64,000 nucleotides of DNA from Conyzicola lurida (GCF_014204935.1 NZ_JACHMJ010000001.1:2356001-2420000); one strand, 5' to 3'; positions 51,825 through 60,332 are shown, counted from the stretch's first letter. The notes: generated by a model from the sequence alone, not told the origin. Numbers and translations are program-made.

Positions 51825-53461
51825 GACGCCTCCGCGGAAGTCAGTAGTCGGTCGACCGTCTCGTCGAGCTGCGCGACGGTGTGGTAGTTGCCGGAGTTCA
51901 CGACGGCGCTGATGGCGCTGAGGTTGTCGACGCTCTGGAGCGGGTCGCCGTCGAGCAGCAGGAAGTCGGCCGCCATGCCCGCGTCGACGGCACCCATCTG
52001 GTCGGAGCGTCCGAGGAACGCAGCCGGCACAGTGGTCGTCGCGCGCAGCACGTCGAGCGGGCCGAGACCCGCGGCCGCCAGCTCCTGGAATTCGGAGGGC
52101 ATGTCCTGCCCCGGATTGCCTCCCGGGCCGTCCGTGCCGGTCATGATCGGAACGCCCGCGGCGTGGAGGATCCCGATCAGCTTCAGCGAGGTGTCGTAGT
52201 AGCGGTGGTACGCGCTCCGGCGATCCCTCGGCAGGTCGAGGAAGGCCGTGCGAGTCGTCTGGAAGTTAGTCCGCACCTGCGGCGCCAACATCTCCAACCA
52301 CGGGTGGTTCTTGTACTCGGCGGCATCCATGCGGTACTCGGTGCGCAACCGCGACAGCGTGGGGGTCTGCCAGGTGCCGTTCTTCGCGAAGGTCGCGGCC
52401 AGCTTCCGCGCGGCGCCCTCGTCGAAGGTGTCGAGCGCCCGCTGCAGCACCGGGATGAACTCGGGCGGATCGGACAGCGCGGGATTGAGCAGCGTCGTCG
52501 CCGTCACCTTGACGACGAGCTCGCTCGCGAAGAGCTGTTCCGCGAACGGCACGTAGCCGAGTGAGTTGGGCAGGGCCAGCGAGGTGTCTGCCGCGGCTCG
52601 AAGTGCAGAGCTGTCGCTGGATGTCTCGATCCAGACGTTCGCGCTGGTGCCGAGGTGCTCGAGGAAGTCGTAGCCCGCGTCCGACGCCTCGGCCGGGGTG
52701 ATCGACGGCGGAAGGTGTCCGCCGATCGTCATGCCCCGCTTGTGCGCCCAGCTCACCGCGGCGAAGAAAACATCGCGCTCGACCATGATCAGCTTGATGA
52801 AGTCGGCACCGAGGGCCTTCTGGCGGTCGATTTCGTGGCGCACCCGCTCGATGCTCGGAGAGTTGAACGGCATCAGGATCGCGCCGGACATCGCCAGCAG
52901 ACCCGGGGTGTCGGCGCCGAGCGAGAGCCGCCCCTCGGCGCGGCGGCGGAGCAGCGCATCCGGTCCCGCCAGTTGCCGCATACCGGTCGTGCCCTCCCGC
53001 AGCATCGTCGCCATGAACAGCTCGGATCGCTCCTCCTGGAACACGTGCGTGTGCATGTTGTTGTAGCCGGGCACCACAAAACGGCCTCCGCCGTCGATCA
53101 CGCGCACACCCTTCGCGCTCGCGTCCGTGGCGGCGCCGACCGAGACGATCTTCCCGCCGCGCACGAGCACGGACATGTCCGCGCGCGCACTGCCGTCACG
53201 GGGATCGACGACCGTCACGTGGTCGATCCGGAACGGCGCCGCGTCCGCCTCGGTCGACCGGGGCGGGACTCTCTGTCCGCCCAGCGCCGAGAAGAGAGGC
53301 CCGCCGGATGCCGCGACCACACCGACTCCGAGGGCAGCGAAGCCGATGTTCTTGATCAGGGTTCGCCGGGACGGACCGGCAGCCGCATCCGCTGCGGGGT
53401 TCTTTCTCGGCTTCGCCGTCATGCGCATCTCGCTATCCCGACCGGCCGCTGCCGTCGTCAT
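51821..53461 (-). CDS. Tat-exported amidohydrolase family protein
   Basis: 546 aa. SRRTLIKNIGFAALGVG is a twin-arginine signal about residue 31, followed by the amidohydrolase fold: VVPGYNNMHTHVF (metal HxH), MTIGGHLPPS, DFLEHLG and MTGTDGPGG with the catalytic Asp. It resembles the protein encoded divergently at 53552 (same DPRDGSxxxDM and VVPGYNxMHxH), but that one lacks the signal. Tat export implies a folded metalloenzyme outside the cell. Several starts (53461, 53428, 53422) are possible. Substrate unknown; prolidase- or imidazolonepropionase-like. Confidence 0.87.
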   Translation of the reverse strand: MTTAAAGRDSEMRMTAKPRKNPAADAAAGPSRRTLIKNIGFAALGVGVVAASGGPLFSALGGQRVPPRSTEADAAPFRIDHVTVVDPRDGSARADMSVLVRGGKIVSVGAATDASAKGVRVIDGGGRFVVPGYNNMHTHVFQEERSELFMATMLREGTTGMRQLAGPDALLRRRAEGRLSLGADTPGLLAMSGAILMPFNSPSIERVRHEIDRQKALGADFIKLIMVERDVFFAAVSWAHKRGMTIGGHLPPSITPAEASDAGYDFLEHLGTSANVWIETSSDSSALRAAADTSLALPNSLGYVPFAEQLFASELVVKVTATTLLNPALSDPPEFIPVLQRALDTFDEGAARKLAATFAKNGTWQTPTLSRLRTEYRMDAAEYKNHPWLEMLAPQVRTNFQTTRTAFLDLPRDRRSAYHRYYDTSLKLIGILHAAGVPIMTGTDGPGGNPGQDMPSEFQELAAAGLGPLDVLRATTTVPAAFLGRSDQMGAVDAGMAADFLLLDGDPLQSVDNLSAISAVVNSGNYHTVAQLDETVDRLLTSAEAS

Positions 53462-53551
53462 TGATCATTGTTACATTTGTGATTGTATCATCAACTAGTG
53501 GTGCAGCCTGTTGCCGTGCGCCCGTGAATGCTCGCCCGCAGAAGGAGCCCC

Positions 53552-54967
53552 ATGACCGTTCTCACCCTGACCGGGGCGAACGTCGTCGACCCGCGCGACG
53601 GCTCGATCGAACGGGACATGGACGTCACGATCGTCGACGGCCGCATCGCCAGCGTTGCCGCGGCGCAGGTGGTGTCGCCCGGTGATCGCCGCATCGACGT
53701 CGCTGGAAAATTCGTCGTGCCCGGCTACAACGACATGCACGCCCACGCGCTGAACGAGAAGGATCCGGCGGGGGCGCTCGAGCTCATGCTCGTCCACGGC
53801 ATCACCGGATTCCGGCAGATGAGCGGTTCCGACGCACTTCTCGACGCGCGCAGGAACGGCGCGCTCCCCATCGGCGCCGGGATGCCGCGACTGCTCGAGC
53901 TCCCCGCCGAGGTCCTCTCGCCCGGCAACGGCGGGACCGTCGAACAGGCCGTTGCGACACTGCGCCACCAGGTCGACGCGGGTGCCGACTTCATCAAGGT
54001 CGCCGCCGTCACGCCGGCGGTCTTCTCCGCACTCCAGCAGGCAGCACGAGCGAGCGGCACGACCATCTCGGGGCATCTGCCCGCGGCATCCGACCCCATA
54101 AAAACGTCCCGGGACGGCCTTCGTTCGATCGAGCACCTCGGCCCGGGCATCGCCATGCTCGCCGCCTGCTCGAGCGACGAGACGGCGATCAGGCACACGC
54201 TCGCCCAGACGGTCGAGCTGAGACTTCCGCCCTTCAGGATTCCGTTTATGGACAGGATCCTCGGAGCGTTGATGCGGCGGATCGTCGTCAATCCGGTGCA
54301 GGTCAGCTCGCCGCGCTCGATCGCGCTGCTGCAGCACGCGATCGACACGTTCGACGAATCGAAGGCCCGTGCCCTCGCGAGGGAGTTCGCGGCGAACGGG
54401 ACATGGCATACGCCGACGCTGATGCGACAGCTGACCACCCAGCAGTGCGACCTGCCGCGGTTCCCGGCGGACCCCGATCTGATGTACGTGGCACCCGCGA
54501 CGCTGAAACTGTGGCACTCCACGCGCCGTAGGTTCGTCACGAAGTTCGGCCCAGCGGAGCGCGCCACCCTGCGCGCCGAGTACGGGCTGCAGCTGCGCCT
54601 CCTCCGGATCTTCGACGAGGAAGGCGTCGGCATTCTGACGGGCACGGATGCCACGGGCGGCGTCTGGCTCGTGCCGGGGCCGTCACTGCATCACGAGTTC
54701 GACGAACTCGCGCGCGCGGGCCTCTCGCCGCTGAGAATTCTGCAGTCGACGACGACCAGCGCCGCGGAGTTCCTCGGCACGACCGCGACGCACGGCACGA
54801 TCGAGGCGGGCAAAGCAGCTGATCTCGTGATTCTGGACGAGAACCCCGTCGACTCGGCGAGCGCCCTCCACTCGATCGCCGGGGTGGTGGTCGGCGGCGA
54901 GTATCGGTCTCGATCCGACCTCGCAATGATCGCCGAACGGGTGGCCGGCGACCGCTCGATCACGTGA
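53552..54967 (+). CDS. Amidohydrolase family protein, cytosolic paralogue
   Basis: 471 aa. VVPGYNDMHAHALNEKDPAG gives the HxH site, TISGHLPAA the His, IEHLGPG a second His and ILTGTDATGGV the Asp. Same architecture as the Tat-exported neighbour on the other strand, without signal. AAGGAG precedes ATG 53552. The AT-rich divergent region (53462-53510) has a direct repeat ATTGTTACA/ATTGTATCA that may bind a common regulator. The pair suggests extracellular and intracellular steps on similar substrates. Confidence 0.87.
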   Translation: MTVLTLTGANVVDPRDGSIERDMDVTIVDGRIASVAAAQVVSPGDRRIDVAGKFVVPGYNDMHAHALNEKDPAGALELMLVHGITGFRQMSGSDALLDARRNGALPIGAGMPRLLELPAEVLSPGNGGTVEQAVATLRHQVDAGADFIKVAAVTPAVFSALQQAARASGTTISGHLPAASDPIKTSRDGLRSIEHLGPGIAMLAACSSDETAIRHTLAQTVELRLPPFRIPFMDRILGALMRRIVVNPVQVSSPRSIALLQHAIDTFDESKARALAREFAANGTWHTPTLMRQLTTQQCDLPRFPADPDLMYVAPATLKLWHSTRRRFVTKFGPAERATLRAEYGLQLRLLRIFDEEGVGILTGTDATGGVWLVPGPSLHHEFDELARAGLSPLRILQSTTTSAAEFLGTTATHGTIEAGKAADLVILDENPVDSASALHSIAGVVVGGEYRSRSDLAMIAERVAGDRSIT

Positions 54968-55484
54968 CGGCTGGCGCTGGGCCGACCGCCGAGGTCACTG
55001 CGTCGAGGTGTGGCAGCACGACCGTTTCCCACGCCGATTCGTGTCGCGCAACGCTTTCGGCGTCCTCGAACCCGCTGTGGACCAGTCGGAGTGCCGTGCC
55101 CGGCTCCGCAGGGCGGAGATCGAAGCTGACTAAGGTCTCGGCCCCACGGGTGCCCGGATCGCCCGTTACCCAGGTCATCTCGACGAGCCTGTCAGGAATC
55201 AGTTTCACGAACCTGCCGTAGTGACTGTGGAAACGTCCCTCGTGGAGGGTCTGGAAGACGAAGGGTTCACCTTCCCGTGGGCGCATAACGATCTTTCCCG
55301 GAGCCGCGAACCAGGTGTCGAAGCCTTCCGTGAGGGCGATGAAAAGAACGCCCGGCGACGCGGCCATGCTCCGCTCGACCGCTAACGAATAGGAGTCGGA
55401 TCTGACTTCAGGAGATGCCAGCGGGCGGATAGCGCCTCCTGCCGCTGACCGATCCAGCGATTCGCTGGAGCTCGGCGTCATCAT
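54960..55484 (-). CDS. SRPBCC (AHSA1/START-like) domain protein
   Basis: 174 aa. SLAVERSMAASPGVLFIALT opens the hydrophobic pocket fold; RFHSHYGRFVKLIPDRLVEM and ALRLVHSGFEDAESVARHES are typical. These proteins bind ligands or activate Hsp90-like partners, and are commonly found with ArsR regulators and VOC proteins, as here. Tail-to-tail overlap of 8 bp with the amidohydrolase, and 4-bp overlap with the VOC gene upstream. Confidence 0.87.
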   Translation of the reverse strand: MMTPSSSESLDRSAAGGAIRPLASPEVRSDSYSLAVERSMAASPGVLFIALTEGFDTWFAAPGKIVMRPREGEPFVFQTLHEGRFHSHYGRFVKLIPDRLVEMTWVTGDPGTRGAETLVSFDLRPAEPGTALRLVHSGFEDAESVARHESAWETVVLPHLDAVTSAVGPAPAVT

Positions 55485-55867
55485 CGAGGGCCAGCCAGCC
55501 CGATGACATTGCCTTCCGGGTCGGCGAAGTGGGCCACGACCAGCCCGCCCCCGGGTTTGGCAGAGATGGGAAGCACCACGGTCCCGCCCAGGCTTTCGGC
55601 GCGCGCCAGCGCGACGGCGACATCCGGCACCCCGACATAGAAGATCGTGTGCGCCGCGCGCCCGGCGCCACCACCGATTCCTCCCGGGATTCCGCCCGGT
55701 CCGGCATCAGCCGGGTGATCGATGAAACCGTACTCGCCAGCGTCAGAAATCTCGGGCGCGACGACCGAGTCCGTGTCGGCGACCCATCCGAAGAGCTCTC
55801 CGTAAAACCGCCGCAGATCATCCGGCCTCTGCCCGATGATCTCGAAATGCACTATCGGGTTCGTCAT
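55481..55867 (-). CDS. VOC (glyoxalase-like) family protein
   Basis: 128 aa. IVHFEIIGQRPDDLRRFYGE and VVAHFADPEGNVIGLAG are the two ends of the vicinal-oxygen-chelate fold, with the Gly-rich GGIPGGIGGGAG loop between. GAGGAGGGG precedes ATG 55867. Translationally coupled to the SRPBCC gene. Metal-dependent isomerase, dioxygenase or resistance protein; substrate unknown. Confidence 0.87.
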   Translation of the reverse strand: MTNPIVHFEIIGQRPDDLRRFYGELFGWVADTDSVVAPEISDAGEYGFIDHPADAGPGGIPGGIGGGAGRAAHTIFYVGVPDVAVALARAESLGGTVVLPISAKPGGGLVVAHFADPEGNVIGLAGPR

Positions 55868-56038
55868 GACATCCCCTCCTCGACGATGCACACACCGTAC
55901 ACATGGTGTGCGGCGGCCGACAGAGGGTGGATGGCGCGGCCGCTGCGTCCTGAAAGTTACGATTGCGCTCGCGCCATGGTGGTCATCGTCAGTCTCGCGC
56001 AGTATGGGTAAGAGCCCCGCCGCCACCGACGCATTCCC

Positions 56039-56290
56039 TCACCGCCGTTTCATCACGGTTGTCTTGTACGGGACGCCGTTCGCGTCGTAGGTGGTCCACT
56101 CACCCACCTGCACCCCGGATTCGAAGTCGCCCGACCTCATGAGGGTGCCGTCGAGTCGGAACCACTCCCAATAGCCGTGGGGCTCTCCGCGCAGTGTCTG
56201 ACCCGTCGCCCAGACCGATCCGTCCCGGTGGAGCTTCGTGTACCGGATGCTCTCGTCGGATTCGGGCGGGGTCACTCCTGTCGGCACCAT
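56039..56290 (-). CDS. Small MORN-like/YwqK-type repeat protein
   Basis: 83 aa. Repeated units GSVWATGQTLRGEPHGYWEW, GTLMRSGDFESGVQVGEWT and a final YDANGVPYKTTV follow the GxxxxxGxxxxGxxxGxW pattern of toxin-antitoxin YwqK-like and MORN proteins. ATG 56290 is used. It lies 7 bp after the VOC gene's stop on the same strand and may be co-transcribed. No partner toxin is visible, so the antitoxin label should not be used. Confidence 0.65.
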   Translation of the reverse strand: MVPTGVTPPESDESIRYTKLHRDGSVWATGQTLRGEPHGYWEWFRLDGTLMRSGDFESGVQVGEWTTYDANGVPYKTTVMKRR

Positions 56291-56297
56291 CGCTGCC

Positions 56298-56687
56298 TCA
56301 ACCGACCCACTGGGCGAGCTGCAGCAGGTTGCCGCAGGTGTCGTCGAGCACCGCGACAATCACCGGCCCCATCGGTGTCGGGGGCTGGGTGAAGGTCTCG
56401 CCGAGGGCCACGAGGCGGTCGTACTCGTTGTGGACGTCGTCCACTCCGAGGACGCAAAACGGGATGCCGTCGGCGGCGAGCGCCTCGGTGAAAGGGCGGA
56501 CCGCCGGATGACCCTTCGGCTCGAGCGAGATCTGCGTGCCGTCCGGTCTCGTCGGGTCGACGACGGTGAGCCAGCGGTGCTCTCCCATCGGGATGTCCGC
56601 GGTGACACTGAATCCCAGTCGGGACGTGTAGAAGTCGACGGCCCGGTGCTGGTCGTCGACGAAAATACTGATTGTCTGGAGCTTCAC
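56298..56687 (-). CDS. VOC (glyoxalase-like) family protein
   Basis: 129 aa. KLQTISIFVDDQHRAVDFYT and GPVIVAVLDDTCGNLLQLAQ mark the VOC fold ends. GTG 56687 has GAGAGG ahead and overlaps the ArsR stop, so the regulator and this gene are co-translated. Relatives bind small ligands such as bleomycin or catalyse isomerisations. Substrate unknown. Confidence 0.87.
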   Translation of the reverse strand: MKLQTISIFVDDQHRAVDFYTSRLGFSVTADIPMGEHRWLTVVDPTRPDGTQISLEPKGHPAVRPFTEALAADGIPFCVLGVDDVHNEYDRLVALGETFTQPPTPMGPVIVAVLDDTCGNLLQLAQWVG

Positions 56688-56965
56688 GGTTGTACCTCTC
56701 TCGAAGGCCATCGCTCGGAGATCTGCGACAGCGGTGTCGTGTCGACGGTGTGGAACTTGTAGCGACCACGACGCTCGGTGCGCACGAGTCCCGCCTCCTC
56801 GAGCACGCCCAGGTGCTGAGACACGGCTTGGCGGGTGGGGGTCAGGTCGTGGTTCATGGCGAGCTTCATGCACAGTTCGAACAGTGTCTGCTCGTCCCTG
56901 CCGAGAAGCTCGTCCAGCAGCACGCGCCTCGTCTCGTCGGCGAGCGCCTTGTAGATGTCGGTCAC
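56684..56965 (-). CDS. ArsR-family regulator (leaderless) controlling VOC genes
   Basis: 93 aa. TDIYKALADETRRVLLDELL opens the ArsR fold and LTPTRQAVSQHLGVLEEAGL is the recognition region. The start is set at GTG 56965, because TTGACA and TATCGT lie in promoter positions with TATCGT 6 nt before the GTG; a TTG at 57001 would translate through the operator. One Cys only. Co-translated with the downstream VOC gene. Relatives regulate SRPBCC/VOC detoxification pairs. Confidence 0.88.
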   Translation of the reverse strand: MTDIYKALADETRRVLLDELLGRDEQTLFELCMKLAMNHDLTPTRQAVSQHLGVLEEAGLVRTERRGRYKFHTVDTTPLSQISERWPSREVQP

Positions 56966-56971
56966 GACATC

Positions 56972-57001
56972 ACGATAGGCAAGTGAAAGCTTGCCTGTCA
57001 A
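56972..57001 (-). promoter_or_regulatory. Leaderless promoter with embedded operator (ArsR-VOC operon)
   Basis: On the minus strand TTGACA (56996-57001), an 18-bp spacer and TATCGT (56972-56977) are followed after 6 nt by GTG 56965. The spacer is exactly an inverted repeat GGCAAG-N6-CTTGCC (56978-56995). Repressor binding would sit between the two hexamers. Confidence 0.8.
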
Positions 57002-57594
57002 TGCACGAAGTGCCGGAGCTGACGACTCGGTGCGGCTCGCCCCGCGTGTTGCCGATAGTGCGTGGGTGACTCTCCGACGATCCGTTTGAACGCGTCACTG
57101 AACGCGCTATCCAATCCGTATCCGAGTTGCGCCGCCAGGGCGCCGATCCGCGCGTCGGGATCCCGCAGCGCGTGCTGGGCAAGCACCATTCGCCACGGCG
57201 ACAAGTACGCCAACGGTGGCTCGTCGGCCGCGCGGCGAAAGCGCTCAGAGTACACCGTGCGCGACATGCCAGCAGTCGAAGCGAGTTCCACGAGCCCCCA
57301 CGGCCGGCCCGGTTCCGCGTGCATCAGGCGGAGGGCCGGTGCGAGACTTTGGTCGGCAAGGACACGCAGCCAGCCGACGGCAGGCTGCTCCCGCTCGAGG
57401 TACGACCGCAAGGCCTCGAGGAGGAGTAGTTGGGCGTTCTGCCGGATGGCAAAGCCCGATCCGAGGCGCGTGCCAGAAGCTTCCTCGAACAGGCGCTTCA
57501 CCAGCCCGCTGGACCTCGAGGGCGCGGGACCTGATGCTGGGATGTGCACCAGTGCCGGCAACGCATCCCGGAGCAGTTCGGCCAACACCATCAT
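56998..57594 (-). CDS. AraC-family regulator, N-terminally truncated (possible pseudogene)
   Basis: 198 aa. The C-terminal two helix-turn-helix motifs are intact (LVELASTAGMSRTVYSERFR and IGALAAQLGYGLDSAFSDAF). Full-length relatives of this cupin_6 type are about 300 aa with an N-terminal sensor. Here the sensor is missing, and the preceding frame (…GTLFDGLLAALG at about 57600-57650) carries the expected sensor end but in another frame. So a frameshift has probably cut the gene. The short form may still be translated from ATG 57594. Confidence 0.65.
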   Translation of the reverse strand: MMVLAELLRDALPALVHIPASGPAPSRSSGLVKRLFEEASGTRLGSGFAIRQNAQLLLLEALRSYLEREQPAVGWLRVLADQSLAPALRLMHAEPGRPWGLVELASTAGMSRTVYSERFRRAADEPPLAYLSPWRMVLAQHALRDPDARIGALAAQLGYGLDSAFSDAFKRIVGESPTHYRQHAGRAAPSRQLRHFVH

Positions 57595-57728
57595 CTACCC
57601 CGAGGGCGGCTAGAAGGCCGTCGAACAGTGTGCCGCGAACTTGGTCTTCGGCGCCCACCGCCTGATCGCTCGTGAGCCGGGACGCCCGGGGTCGGGTGAG
57701 ACGACAGCGATGGCCCCGCGGGTGATCG

Positions 57729-58142
57729 CTAGACCGCGGGCTGGAGCAGCTCGACGAGCATTCGCTCGTTGTCGCGGATGAACGCGAACCGGTCGCCGGA
57801 GTCGTTCGGCACGTCGGCCGGACGGATGACGATCTCGACCCCGGCGGCTTCGAGAAGTGCGATCGTCGCCTCTAAGTCGTCAGTGCCCAGTGCCAGATGG
57901 TTGACTCCCCCGCTTCTGAGCGTTGTTCCGACATCCTGTCGTTGGGGCGTGATGGGCGTGGATCCTTCTGCCTGGATCAGTTCGATCCGCGCTTCCCCGT
58001 GCACGAGCATCGTCGCCCGGGAGCCGGGGAGCGAATAGTCGTACTGGTGAACAAATCCGAAGTGTTCGGAGTACCACGCGGTGCTGGCTTCGAGGTCTTG
58101 GACGACGATGGCGACGTGGTGGAGGCGAAGTACGCGAGTCAT
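57729..58142 (-). CDS. VOC (glyoxalase/bleomycin-resistance-like) family protein
   Basis: 137 aa. RVLRLHHVAIVVQDLEASTA and FAFIRDNERMLVELLQPAV are the fold ends, with ARIELIQAEGSTP in the middle. The His of LHHVAIVV and Glu of LVELLQ are in the metal positions of glyoxalase I-like proteins. Upstream at 41 bp on the same strand lies the SDR gene, so the pair may form an operon. The substrate is not known. Confidence 0.88.
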   Translation of the reverse strand: MTRVLRLHHVAIVVQDLEASTAWYSEHFGFVHQYDYSLPGSRATMLVHGEARIELIQAEGSTPITPQRQDVGTTLRSGGVNHLALGTDDLEATIALLEAAGVEIVIRPADVPNDSGDRFAFIRDNERMLVELLQPAV

Positions 58143-58183
58143 AGGTTTCTCCGGGCTTTTTGGGGAGGTGTAGGTCGGGTTCG

Positions 58184-58930
58184 TCAGGCGGTGATGCCGC
58201 CGTCGACGACGAGTTCGGTGCCGGTGACGAAGCTGCTGTCGTCGGAGGCGAGGAACAGTGCCGCTTTCGCGAGGTCGTCGGGCCTTCCCCACCGGCCGAG
58301 GGGGATCATGTCGGCCACGGCGTCGTCGAGTTCGGCGAGTTGTTGTGCCGTGAGTCCCAGGGTGTGCGGCATCGAGGTGCGCGTCGGGCCGGGGGTGAGC
58401 ACGTTCACCCGGATACCCCGGTGCTTGAGATCCATCGCCCAGTTACGGGCGAACGAGCGGATCGCGCCTTTGGTTCCGGCGTAGACGGCGTGACCATCCA
58501 TGGCTCTGCTGCCCGCTGTCGACCCGGTCAGGATGATCGATCCACCGTTGGTGATCAGCGGGAGCATCTTCTGGGCGGAGAAGAAGGTGCCCTTGACGTT
58601 GATCGCGAATAGTCGGTCGAACGCATCCTCGGCCACCTCGCCGAACGGTGCCAGCGCGTTCACTCCCGCGTTGGCGAAGAAGATGTCGATGCGGCCGAAG
58701 TCGGCGGCGACTACCGCGACGAGCCGGTCGAGATCTGACATGCTGCCGGTGTCTCCCCGCACGGCGATCGCGTTCTCGCCCATCTCCCGCTGCGCCGCAT
58801 CGAGCTCCGGCTGTCGGCGGCCGGTGATAATCACGCGCGCGCCCTCGGCGACGAACTCTTTCGCCGTCGCTAGTCCGATGCCGCTGCTTCCGCCCGTGAT
58901 GACGGCGGTTTTTCCCTCGAGCTTGTGCAC
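58184..58930 (-). CDS. SDR-family oxidoreductase
   Basis: 248 aa. ITGGSSGIG (11-19), NAG, Ser137, Tyr150 and Lys154 complete the classical SDR set, with LFLASDDSSFVTGTELVVDG at the end. GTG 58930 is used because TAAGGAT lies 8 nt upstream; GTG 58960 is open but lacks a ribosome site. Divergent from the MmyB-like regulator, a common arrangement in which the XRE protein represses the SDR gene. Substrate unknown. Confidence 0.9.
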   Translation of the reverse strand: MHKLEGKTAVITGGSSGIGLATAKEFVAEGARVIITGRRQPELDAAQREMGENAIAVRGDTGSMSDLDRLVAVVAADFGRIDIFFANAGVNALAPFGEVAEDAFDRLFAINVKGTFFSAQKMLPLITNGGSIILTGSTAGSRAMDGHAVYAGTKGAIRSFARNWAMDLKHRGIRVNVLTPGPTRTSMPHTLGLTAQQLAELDDAVADMIPLGRWGRPDDLAKAALFLASDDSSFVTGTELVVDGGITA

Positions 58931-59091
58931 GTTGATCCTTACGTATTTCGGCGTTGACACCGGAGGAACACGATGGATCCGTCCGGCTCGTCAAACGGTA
59001 CGACCGACCGCACCACCCAGCGAGGGTTCCCCTTGCCCTAGGGGATGACAGGACCCCCTCTCGTTCTCCGCCCCTCGCCTAGGCTCGGACC

Positions 59092-59964
59092 ATGGCCGAG
59101 AAGATCAACACGTTGGGCGCGTATCTCCGTGCGCGGCGCGACGCTGTGACCGCCGAGCAGGCGGGCATCAGCGATGAGGGTGTGCGCCGCGTGCCGGGTT
59201 TGCGCCGCGAAGAGGTCGCCATGCTCGCCGGTATCAGCGCCGACTACTACCTCCGCCTCGAACAGGGCAAGGACCGGAACCCGTCGGTGCAAGTGCTCGA
59301 ATCCATCGCCCGCGTGCTCGGCCTCGATGACGACCACCGCGCGCATCTTCTCGCTCTCGGGGCGCCCGTGCCGCGCCGCAACAGGCGTCGCCCTCAGCCC
59401 GAAACCGTCCCCGACGGCGTTTCAAAGCTGCTGCACTCGCTGACACAGCCGGCATTCATCGAGGGACGCTACTTCGACATCCTCGCCTCGAACCACCTCG
59501 CCCAGTCGCTCGATCCGGCCCTGACGGTCGGGCGGAACCAATTGCGCGATTTGTTCCTCGACCCCGGAACTCAGACCGCGCATCCCGACTGGCCGGCACT
59601 CACGGAATGCCTGGTCGCGAGCCTCCGACAAGCCGTCGGAACCGACATCGACGACCCGCGATTCATCGAACTGACCGGCGAACTGTCCCTCGGCAGCGAT
59701 CGCTTCCGGAAGCTCTGGGCACGGCACGACGTGATAACGCTCTACGGGGGAACCGAGGTACGGATCGATCACCCCGAAATCGGCGGCCTGACCGTCAACC
59801 GGGAACGGTTGGCAATAGGCGGCACGAACGGACTCACGCTCGTCGTCTACCATCCCGACGCTCGATCTGACAGTGACGAGAAACTGGCTCTGCTCGCTTC
59901 CGCACGCGCAACCGCCGTACGACCTGACCTCGCCAGCGCGATGAATACACTTCCGACGCCCTGA
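59092..59964 (+). CDS. XRE-family regulator with MmyB-like ligand-binding domain
   Basis: 290 aa. The N-terminal XRE domain includes RVPGLRREEVAMLAGISADY and the following YLRLEQGKDRNPSVQVLESI, the signature of MmyB-like regulators. The C-terminal half (about 105-290) matches the MmyB ligand domain, which may bind a fatty acid or similar molecule. TAGGCT lies 6 nt before the ATG and no ribosome site is present: leaderless. Divergent from the SDR gene and probably its repressor. Confidence 0.9.
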   Translation: MAEKINTLGAYLRARRDAVTAEQAGISDEGVRRVPGLRREEVAMLAGISADYYLRLEQGKDRNPSVQVLESIARVLGLDDDHRAHLLALGAPVPRRNRRRPQPETVPDGVSKLLHSLTQPAFIEGRYFDILASNHLAQSLDPALTVGRNQLRDLFLDPGTQTAHPDWPALTECLVASLRQAVGTDIDDPRFIELTGELSLGSDRFRKLWARHDVITLYGGTEVRIDHPEIGGLTVNRERLAIGGTNGLTLVVYHPDARSDSDEKLALLASARATAVRPDLASAMNTLPTP

Positions 59965-59992
59965 TCGATCAGCCCTAAGTTGGCGTGCACTC

Positions 59993-60203
59993 GGGATCCG
60001 GCCTCGGGGATTTCGAAGGCGAATGCCTCGCGGGTGATTGCCTCGACGGGCGTGCCACCACGGACACCGGTGTCGAGGGCGACAATCGCGGGCAGCTGGT
60101 CGGCGGACAGCCCGAAGCCGAAGATATCGAAATTCTCCGCGATACGGGCAGCCTTGGTCGACTTCGGGATCGCGGAACGGCTGAGATGGCAAACCCGGGG
60201 CAC
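59993..60203 (-). pseudogene. C-terminal remnant of an aldo/keto reductase
   Basis: On the minus strand SAIPKSTKAARIAENFDIFG, then FGLSADQLPAIVALDTGVRG and EAFAFEIPEA reproduce the end of an AKR5-type reductase (IPKS loop and final IPEA). The catalytic N-terminal two thirds is absent; the frame then runs into non-coding sequence antisense to the XRE gene. It is a truncated remnant next to the XRE gene. Confidence 0.8.
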
Positions 60204-60302
60204 TGAACACCGCGAAACGAGATCACTGCTCGAAGCAGAGCCATCAACCGACTCCGAAGGGTGATCAGCGGCGTCGCCGGCTTCACGACCCTAGGTTAAC
60301 GC

Positions 60303-60324
60303 AAAAACCCCCGCCTGAGCGGGG
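60303..60324 (-). terminator. Terminator downstream of tRNA-Gln
   Basis: Stem CCCCGC/GCGGGG with a CTGA loop; the A-run at 60303-60307 becomes a T-run on the minus strand after the stem. It begins 9 bp after the tRNA end. Confidence 0.85.
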
Positions 60325-60332
60325 ATTCACAG

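Noticed and set aside
56039-56290. Antitoxin of a toxin-antitoxin pair (YwqK label)
   Set aside because: Only a repeat pattern supports the name; no toxin gene is next to it.
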